Of a stretch of 64,000 bases of DNA, positions 56,505 to 64,000 are shown piece after piece. A program made the position numbers and the translations under genes. The notes beneath the pieces were generated by a model that searched no databases, had not been told where the DNA came from, and saw only the letters and a program-made list of their open reading frames with translations. Every line of letters starts with the position of its first letter. Positions within the stretch are counted from its first letter, which is position 1. The stretch is from Dryococelus australis. Lineage: Eukaryota > Arthropoda > Insecta > Phasmatodea > Phasmatidae. The stretch lies in NCBI GenBank assembly GCA_029891345.1, contig CM057002.1, forward strand, positions 20,908,295 to 20,972,294, read 5' to 3'.

Positions 56505-58405
56505 TGATGCCATCGAGTGAGACACGAGACGATCTATAACACAATTTACTTACTGTAGGTGAGCGCCAGCAGGGTTTCCCAGACACCGCACTTCGAGACT
56601 CAGGGTACTCAGGAATGCTGTGGCTTCTGTGTCCATCTCACCCGAGCGTCTTTACAAAACACCGGTCATTACTAAACATTCAACACTGAAAAAGGCGGGA
56701 GTTTGCTGGGTTGACTCTAAATAGAAACACACAGATTTTTGCACTGAGAGTGGCATTTATTTATTCTGAAGTACGTACCGTGCAAGAAATATGAATTAAT
56801 GATTAACCTCAGGCATGACTAGCTAACTCCATTAGGTGATTCACCCAACTCGAAATTTAACTAGCGCACTCCTAGATGGATGATTTTCTCCTGGGTGTTT
56901 GAAAACACAATCCCCATGAGGAAAGCGGTCTACAGCCACTAGAGTAGACCGCAGATTTTCCTAGAGACAGGACACGGAGAATTACAAATGAACACTAACA
57001 CATGTGATTACCGACATCGTTAACGCATAATCGTCGGGCCACGCCTCCCAGCCACATGTTGAGTGTGGTGACAGTCTTTACATTTAGTAGGCTAGGACGA
57101 AATTAATGTCACTGTACAAAATTACACAAATATTGATGAGAGAACATGGGACACTATATGAACAGGCACAATAAACACGCAGATGCGTGAAAGCATTCTT
57201 AAATGAGGCAGATGCTGCCGGATGAAGTTCTTAGCGGACCACATAGTGCAGGTGAAATTGCAATATTTTCAGTAAAATTCCTTGAAATCCTGTTGGACAA
57301 AATTATGGTGCTCCACAGAAAATTATTCTGATTGTATTCCAAATATGCAAACGCGTCTGAGGTACCTGATGGCAGCAAATCAAACATGTGCGACGACAAC
57401 GTGTTCGGTTACGAAAGCATCAATCATGACAAAAATTACAAGAACCCTTAAATGAGACAATACACATTACCCTGAGAAAAATACGGTGCACAAGAAATTA
57501 CTAACAAGAACACTCTAAGCACAATGATGGTGCAAATACAGACTTGGCGGCTGTTAACCACGTGGTCGCAAATGATATGGCCGTAAAACAATTTAACATG
57601 ACAAAACCCTAAAATACATACATAAAAATTTTCCCTTGATATTGCTCGTGGCAATGAAGCAGAAATTACAATTCAAAAGCATTTAACATATGCGGATGGC
57701 GCCTGATTCAGTTACTCAGGCCGCATGGCCTCTCCAACATCTTTCCTCCTTCCCTCGATTTAAGTTGAAAAGGCCACAAGGGCTGCAAAAGATTTATTTA
57801 AGCAGAAGCACTATGCTGGGGATGTCTGACAAAACGTACGAAAAGCAAAGGTTAATCAGTAAACTAAAGTGAACTATGGAAATCTAAGTTGGTGCAAAAA
57901 TATGATGTGCATATGTGACAGCATCTTACCTCACCAGCTCTTCTCGGATGACTGCCCAGAAGCAGTGGTCGCATGGACCTGCCATGGCTGCCTACGCAGT
58001 TCACACAAGTGGAAGTGCTAAGCACTCCGAGCCAAACTTTTATCATAGAAAATTTAAAATGCACAAAACAGATTAAGTACATAATAACAAGAACAATTTA
58101 AATCATTAAATTTTGGGGTACGGTAACTATTAATTTCGTAGGCATTTATGCTGGAATATCAATGTCCATGTTCTCCACATGGCACACAAAAATTTTAATG
58201 CACAATATTTTAGAAAATACATATTACACTTTTAGAACACTTCTGACCTGAAAATAATAGACATACATGGCACTGGAAAAATATTACTTATCCTGTTTTG
58301 GGAAAGTCCATGGTTGTGGCGTCTGCACGCACGTGCTCACCCACGTGTCACATGAGCTGTGAAGGCCATATTAGTCTAATTGCCGCTGGCTGTTAGCCGG
58401 TGTAA
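56505..58405 (-). mobile_element. Full-length solo LTR, gypsy family
   Basis: On the - strand it starts near 58405 with CGGCTAACAGCCAGCGGC-type sequence and ends ...TGTCTCACTCGATGGCATCA at 56505. About 1.9 kb, matching the 5' LTR at 41095 along its whole length (for example GAGTGCGCTA near 56868, ACCACGTGGTCGCAAATGAT near 57560). No internal gag-pol is next to it, so it is a solo LTR left by LTR-LTR recombination. Confidence 0.78.
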
Positions 58406-59886
58406 GTATATGATACTATAATGTAGCGTTATCAGTTTGGAACAGGTACTTACAGAAAACTGATGTAACAACCCATCTCTAGCTACTCATACATGACTTA
58501 AAAATCAAGCATAGGGTCTCTGAACTCATTACTAGCGTACCGACAAATAATAATAAACTGTGCTGCTATCAGCTGCGTTCGGATATAGGCAATAGCTCAG
58601 ATCAACCCACCAATGTTATTTGTCTCTTTGAAATTTTTTTTCTCTGCAGGTATGAGAGTTTCGACTATGCTGCAAAATTTCTGCACTCTGAGTATAAAAA
58701 TCCAATGCTGAGTATGCTTATAAAATAACCGCTTTAACTTACAATCCAAACTTAAGGGCACTACGTACTTAGATCTAGGTGTGCTAGCCAGTGGCGTGTA
58801 GTGCATTTTTTTTTACAGGGTACGCAATATAATAGCCCCACATTTTTTACGCTCAATCTTGCTAGTGCCAGGCAGTGGTTCCATTTTCAATTTCTACTAA
58901 CAAATGCAACTTCCAACTTTGCTTACCCTCCAAAGACAATTTTATAGTACCTAACACTAGTTATAAAAATGGAAACAAAATGAATGTAACATTAATTGAA
59001 CTGAATATTATTTTGAGACCATATTACAAATTATAACAAAATTATTGTTCTCCCGAACACTTTCAACTTCTTTCCAAGAGAAAATGTAGAACTGGGAGAG
59101 ACAAACAGAATGACACGACTGCTTACCCTGCTGCAGGAACGCGGTACAGCATGTGGAATGTTATTGCTTGCCAAGTTCAATTCATCACTAGCGGCTCCCG
59201 TTTGAAATATATATCAGACAGCAGCACTGTGGATGAACAGTAAGGGAGTTACAAAAACTCTGTTTCTCGAATAGGAAATGGGAAAACTCCGACTTAAATT
59301 TGTTTAAAGTAAAGGTGAAAACTATACAGGATTAAACATTTCCAATATGTATACGGTAAGCATTGCGTATCTTGCATCTATGGAATAAACACCACTTGAT
59401 ACAAAGGGGAACTAGCAACAGCATGATGAAGTTTAATTGCTGTGGAATGTAACTGTCTGGTCTATGGCAATTGGCGAGTTTATATCATTATAATTGCGGA
59501 CATACAAAATGATGTCATAAAAGGCTAAAAGCCGAGATCATTGTAACTTTGATGAGTTTTTGATGTACCTGTTGCAGCATCATTTAGTGCACTACAATCT
59601 ACAATTTTGGTCATAAAGAAAGATGTGTTTTAAATGTATTTTAGCTTGTAGCTACTAATTTTTGGTGCAGAAACAAAAGTGACATGATTACTGCGTGGAA
59701 GATGACAGTAATTTTCCTTACTCTCAGATTTCAAGGGAAAATTTATTGAGTCAAAAGTGAACAGTATGTGCATGTGCGAATGTTTTTTACTTATTCTCAA
59801 AATATTATGGGGTGGCAAGTTCCTTCCTCTTGCTTCACAAAATTACGCCTATGTAGAAACAGAGATAATTGGTTATGCCTAATAAG
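58406..59886. other. No gene recognised
   Basis: AT-rich sequence without repeat borders or exons that I can support. Confidence 0.4.
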
Positions 59887-59966
59887 AAATAATGCTTATG
59901 AAAAATAATATTACTGTACAAGCTTTAAAGCTTGTATAGTAATACTATTTTGCATAAGAATTATTT
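59887..59966. repeat. 80-bp near-perfect palindrome
   Basis: Centre between 59926 and 59927. The innermost part ACAAGCTTT/AAAGCTTGT is perfect, and the arms extend 40 bp with about five mismatches (ATGCTTATGAAAAATAATAT opposite a near complement). No spacer, so it could extrude as a cruciform. It sits just beyond the 3' end of the LINE. Confidence 0.85.
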
Positions 59967-60115
59967 ACATAAATTATTGGTATTAAAAAACTGTTACCTG
60001 CAAAAAGTCAATCCGTCACAACTGCCAAAACTGCATGTGAATCCAAATGCTGTGCAATTTTACATTTACATACACTCGCAAATTAGGCTACAGCTCGGTG
60101 GCGAGCTCTCTCATC
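59967..60115 (-). other. LINE 3' UTR or flank
   Basis: On the - strand the sequence after the ORF2 stop reads GAGAGAGATGAGAGAGCTCG and then GCCTAATTTGCGAGTGTATG. The exact LINE 3' end is not resolved; no long poly-A tail is seen. Confidence 0.4.
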
Positions 60116-60121
60116 TCTCTC

Positions 60122-60874
60122 TCACCCAACCAACTCCTTTTCCACTCCCTTCCTGAATTTACCAGCCCCTCTCAGAGATACCAATTCCTCCCTCAACACA
60201 TTCCACTTCCTCACAGACCTCACCAGCATGGACTGCCTACCCCGCTCCGTTCTCCTCCACACCCTCTGAAGCTTTTCACTGTTGTTTCCTCTTCCTCTAA
60301 ACACTCCCTTACTTGGCTTGCAGTGTAGCCCTCCCCATCCTCCCTCTTCATTCACCATCCTGTACATCCTGACTAACCGTTCAACTTTCCTCCTGTCCTT
60401 AAATGAGCTCCACCCCATTTCTTTCATCACTGATGGCCTATAGTTCCCTTCTTCCTCATCATCCTGCCCTTGCCTTCTCCACCTACCCTTCACCCATCTT
60501 GCTGCCTTTCTCTGCATCTTTTCCAGTTCTCGCACCTCCACCTCCACATATGGGTCCCATACTGCTGCAGCATATTCTAACATTGGCCGTACCATTGTGC
60601 CATACGCCTTCTCCTTCACCTCACAGCTGACTCCATTCAGTACCATTCCCAGCATACACAGAGCCCTTCTTCCCATTGCAACCACCCTCTCTACCTGTTT
60701 TTTCCACCTGAGGTCTCCCTGCAGTATAATCCCTAGATACTTATATTCTGCTGCTTCTTCTATCTCTTGTCCCTCCCATCTGTACATGTCCCTGCTTATC
60801 ATCTTCTTCCTTGTGAACCTCACTACCTTTGTTTTTCTTACATTTATTTTCATTTTATTTTTTCTGGTCCACAA
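60122..60874 (-). pseudogene. LINE ORF2 C-terminal domain
   Basis: A 250-codon frame: WTRKNKMKINVRKTKVVRF (end of RT fingers/palm boundary), YKYLGIILQGDLRWKKQVE, a long helical region VRPMLEYAAAVWDPYVEVEV, and a C-terminus LRGAGKFRKGVEKELVG with a normal stop at the end. It is separated from the RT frame by an in-frame TGA in place of an Arg codon (near 60885) plus a frame change. Confidence 0.88.
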
Positions 60875-61548
60875 TCATATCTTATCAATTTCCGCCTGCA
60901 AATTTCCGCCCCCCTTTCCACCTCAGCATATACAACACAATTGTCTGCAAACAATCTGATTTTTCCCCTAATCCCCAAACCCATGACATTTACCATTATG
61001 GTAAATAACAAAGGACCCAACATGCTTCCCTGTGGTACACCTGACGTAACCTCCTCTTCCTCCAATATTGCCTCCCCCACTTTCACCCTCTGCCTTCGCC
61101 TCCTGAGAAAGTCCCCTATCCATTTCACTACCCTCCTGTCCGGCATCAGCACCTCCACATTCCTCATCAATGTTCCATGGGGCACCTTATCGAATGCCTT
61201 CTCAAAATCTATGAAACAGGCATCCAACTGCTTCCCCTCATCAACTACCTGCACCAGATCCTCTAATAACCCAGCGAGCTGAGTCTCAGATAAGTATCCC
61301 CTCCTGAAACCATGCTGGGACTCCTCCAACCAATTCCTATTATCCATAACCCTAACCACATTCTGCACCACCAGTCTATCCATTACTTTTCCTGTACTTG
61401 ATGTGAGACTCACCGGTCTGTAGCTGCCAGACCTCATCATATCCTCTCCCTGCTTGTGTATAGGTACCACCATAACATCCTTCCAATTTTGTGGTAACTT
61501 ACCCTCTCCTAAGGACTTTTTAAACAGCACTTCTAAATATTTTGCCAA
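60850..61548 (-). pseudogene. LINE reverse transcriptase
   Basis: A 232-codon frame: GSYRPVSLTSSTGKVMDRLV, ESQHGFRRGYLSETQL, DACFIDFEKAFDKVPHGTLM, VPQGSMLGPLLFTIMVN and IRLFADNCVVYAEVE. The catalytic FADD motif reads FADN, so the second catalytic Asp is replaced by Asn and polymerase activity should be lost. Confidence 0.9.
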
Positions 61549-61580
61549 CTCCTTGCCACCAAACTTAAGGGATGCGTTTC

Positions 61581-62459
61581 CTATCCCATCTGGTCCCCTG
61601 CCTTACTGCTCTCCAAACCCCTAATTACCTTTCCTATCTCCCACTCCCTCATCTTAAACTCACTAAACACCCCCCTAACCCTGTTTAACCCCCTATTCCA
61701 ACCCTCCTTTGCCTCAAACACTGACAAGTACTGTCCTTGCAGCATCTCCGATTTTTCTTGGACATTTGTCGCATGCCTACCATCCCTTCCTGTTAGCAGA
61801 GGGATCCCTTCCTCTCCTCCCCTTAACCTCCTAACATACCTAAACAATTTCCCCCATTCCTTGCCTTTTCCTTCTTCCACCATGTTCCCCAGAAATACAT
61901 TCTTTGCCTGTTTAATCTTCCTTTCAAGCTCCCTACCCATTTGTTTCATAATTTCTTTAGATCTTATCATCCCTTCATTTCTCCACTTGGCATGTAATTT
62001 TCTGCACTTCTTCATTTTTGAAATCTCCTGTCCATAATATAGGGGATATTCCCCAGTCTGTAACCTTTTCATTGGCACAAATTTCTCCAACATAACCTCC
62101 ATTAATCCTCTAAACAGCCTCCACAACCTCTCTACACCCTCCTCCATTGACCATTTTTTAAACCTGTCTCTCAGGAATATTTCTGCCCCCTTCTTGTCTC
62201 CTCTCCCATACTGCCACACCAACCTTTCTGCCATTTGCACTTCCCTCATCCTACCAATCCCAATTTCCACAACCAGAATATGATGGTTGCTTATACCATC
62301 CAATACTATTGCACCAACTACAGCATTCCTAGGTCTGATAAACACCACATCCAGCACTGACCCAACACCCTCCTCATTCCATCTCGTAGGTGTTTCTACT
62401 ATCTGGACTAATCCTCTGTTGACTAACTGTGCTGCCATTCTCTGCATCATGCTACCCAT
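61581..62459 (-). pseudogene. LINE endonuclease end and linker
   Basis: A 292-codon frame beginning with MGSMMQRMAAQLVNRGLVQI and TRWNEEGVGSVLDVVFI, then DGISNHHILVVEIGI, the last endonuclease motifs (SDHxxV-like, here SNHHILV, with Asp replaced by Asn). The remainder is the linker to the RT: MKKCRKLHAKW, ..GLESSKAGDQMG. It ends with a frame change into the RT frame near 61580. Confidence 0.82.
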
Positions 62460-62870
62460 TCCTTCTGCACCCTCTACTCATTTCACCCCTGGCATATTCA
62501 AATCCCCTGCTACAACAACCCACTACCTGTCCTTTAGTCTATCGACCCTCTCCTTGATCATCTCAATTGCCTGCCATCCCTGTCCTAGTGGTCTATACGC
62601 TGCCAGCAAAGTAATACTCCTATTACTACTACCACTCAATTTAATTTCCATTACCTCGACATCCTCACTAACCCATTCCACCGCCCCTTTTGGCCCTTTC
62701 CTTACACACACCATTATTCCTCTTCCTCTCCCATCCCTGTCTCTTCTGAAGATGGTGAACTCATCCTGCCCACACTCAATGTCCAGTACTTCCTCAGTCA
62801 ACCAAGTCTCCACAGCTACCACTATATCTTTCAACCTTTCCCCAGAAGCCCTCCAGCTTGTTGTACACAC
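62460..62870 (-). pseudogene. LINE AP-endonuclease N-terminal part
   Basis: DIVVAVETWLTEEV (ETWL, with the catalytic Glu), GRGRGIMVCVRKG, RSITLLAAYRPLGQ and then, in the same frame after a TAG stop, VVVAGDLNMPGVK and a TGA. Thus two premature stops lie close together (near 62526 and 62478), the first after LKDR, the second after MPGVK. The reading frame is otherwise continuous with the previous entry. Confidence 0.82.
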
Positions 62871-63015
62871 TCCTACAGTTCACCACCATTTTCTTTATAC
62901 TAGTACTCTGCTTTACCATCCTACGTTGCTTACCTCCTACCTCCACCCCTGCAGCCTTATCAATGCTATCCTCTCCATTTCTCTCCCCTTCCATTTCCTT
63001 GCTTCTAACTGATTG

Positions 63016-63620
63016 CTATTTTAACAACTGCTGCTCTGTCCTGACCCACTCCATGCAGCCAGCTACTTCTCTACCTAGCAGATCACATAGAATCCTCTTT
63101 CCCTGTTCTGTCAGGTGAACCGGGTCCCTCCTTACACTTTCCCAGCCTACCCATTTCTTACTATCTATAAATGTAGCCCCCAAATCCCTACACACCCTCT
63201 CATATACCTCACTCGCAGCCACTGCCTTCCTATAGGATACTCCTTTCCTAACCAGCATGCCACTGACTACTGCCCTAGTTCCAGGGAACTTCTCCCGCAC
63301 TTTCCTCAGCAATCCCCTGAGGTCCAGCTCTACCTCCTGCCCCACCTCCCTATGAGTCAGATCATTTTCCCCTACAGGAATGAGAACGGCCTTTGCCACC
63401 CTGTTACCTTTCATACCACTAACCCTTTCCTCCAAATCCCTGGTATTTGCCCCCCAAAAGCTGCTTTATATGTAATTTCCTTCCTGATATTCCTCAGCTC
63501 CGCCCCCTTTACAATAGAGCTGCCTAGAAAAACTACCTCTGGCTCCCTTCCTACAACCTTTTCCTGCTTTGTGGCTCTTTCAACCACCTGCCTATCCTTG
63601 TCTCCGGCCTCCTGCAGCAC
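63016..63620 (-). pseudogene. LINE ORF1 SGNH esterase-like domain
   Basis: Two overlapping frames with a shift near 63440, close to a G-run. The first has PEVVFLGSSIVKGAEL (SGNH block I, with the nucleophile Ser in GSS). The second has AKAVLIPVGENDLTHREV (block III GxND) and RDPVHLTEQGKRIL (DxxH, Asp and His of the triad). All triad residues are present, so only the frame is broken. CR1 ORF1 proteins carry this esterase next to a coiled coil. Confidence 0.8.
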
Positions 63621-63639
63621 CCTTGTTTCCCTACCTTTG

Positions 63640-64000
63640 GCCAGCCCTCCTCTTTCCCCTATGGCCCTGAACTGTCTACTTTATCCAGCTTGCTTGTCTT
63701 TGCTAATCACACACTTGCAAACCTCAGCATACTGCTTCCTACCTTCTACCAATGCCTGTTCCCTGCTTTCTGATTCCCGTTCCCCTATTCCTGATTGCTT
63801 CCTGCCTACTACTATCACCTTATCCCTTGCTACTATTTCTTGCTCCCCTAACCTTATTTGCTGTCTTATGTCTCCTACTGCATCCAACTCATCTATCCTC
63901 CTTAATCTTACCACCTCTATATCTGCCTTTCCTCCTGCAGTTCCTTCTGCAGCCCTACTTGTATTCTGCCTAACTCTTCCTCTCTTCTCAGCTTTTCCTC
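63640..64000 (-). pseudogene. LINE ORF1 coiled-coil region, partial
   Basis: Read on the - strand from the window edge: EEKLRREEELGRIQVGLQKE-type, glutamate/arginine/glutamine-rich heptad sequence, then MVRLRRIDELDAVGDIRQQI and GEQEIVARDKVIVVGRKQ, also coiled-coil-like. It is interrupted by at least one stop (near 63915). The start of ORF1 lies outside the window. Confidence 0.7.

Larger units (their letters stand above)
60050..64000 (-). mobile_element. CR1/Jockey-type LINE, decayed, runs off window
   Basis: On the - strand from the right edge: coiled coil, SGNH esterase-like ORF1, AP-type endonuclease, RT and C-terminal domain. The arrangement (esterase in ORF1, apurinic endonuclease before RT) is typical of CR1-group elements. 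Several stops and frameshifts make this copy inactive. Confidence 0.88.

Noticed and set aside
60047..63118. Long + strand frames rich in Pro, Ser, Leu and His
   Set aside because: These are antisense shadows of the - strand LINE; the LINE frames carry clear RT and endonuclease motifs.

Overview
The window is a repeat-rich stretch of eukaryotic, most likely insect, nuclear DNA. The evidence is split coding exons with GT...AG borders, long AT-rich introns, and many arthropod-type transposable elements: Ty3/gypsy LTR elements, a CR1-like LINE, tRNA-derived SINEs, Tc1/mariner, and Helitron-like and other TIR elements. The species cannot be fixed from the sequence.

The one confident host gene is the 3' part of a type I diacylglycerol kinase (Drosophila Dgk / vertebrate DGK alpha-beta-gamma type) on the + strand. 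It has six exons from 1204 to 19775, covering the end of the catalytic domain, the whole accessory domain and the stop codon. Its five introns hold TIR elements, an LTR, SINEs, a nested Helitron-like element and a copy of an unclassified element. Just past its 3' end, on the - strand, lies a candidate terminal exon (20710-20958) of an unrecognised Cys-containing protein, so two genes may converge here.

From about 22 kb onward I see only repeats and featureless AT-rich DNA. In order: a SINE (22.6 kb); an internally deleted mariner-type element with intact inverted repeats (26.5 kb); a decayed - strand gypsy element (29.8-33.8 kb); a TATA-flanked TIR element with a TTA-flanked element nested in it (34.2-35.7 kb); another TATA-flanked TIR element split by an unclassified 2-kb element (37.3-39.6 kb); a + strand gypsy element with long LTRs (41.1-48.2 kb) followed directly by another LTR (48.2-49.95 kb); two SINEs (50.7 and 52.5 kb); a Helitron-like element filled by a minisatellite of about 39 units of 38 bp that copies the tRNA D-arm/A-box sequence (53.4-55.2 kb); a solo LTR (56.5-58.4 kb); an 80-bp near-perfect palindrome (59.9 kb); and a - strand CR1-like LINE running off the right edge (60-64 kb).

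The most unusual items are: (1) the A-box minisatellite inside a Helitron-like element, with a second copy at 7.2-8.2 kb; (2) an unclassified element family (3.1-6.5 kb and 37.6-39.6 kb) that encodes a protein I do not recognise and whose insertion site can be read from a paralogous empty site; (3) a TIR family flanked by TATA that repeatedly serves as the landing site for other elements, giving a readable relative chronology. All three reverse transcriptases carry damage at the catalytic motif, so none of these copies looks autonomous.
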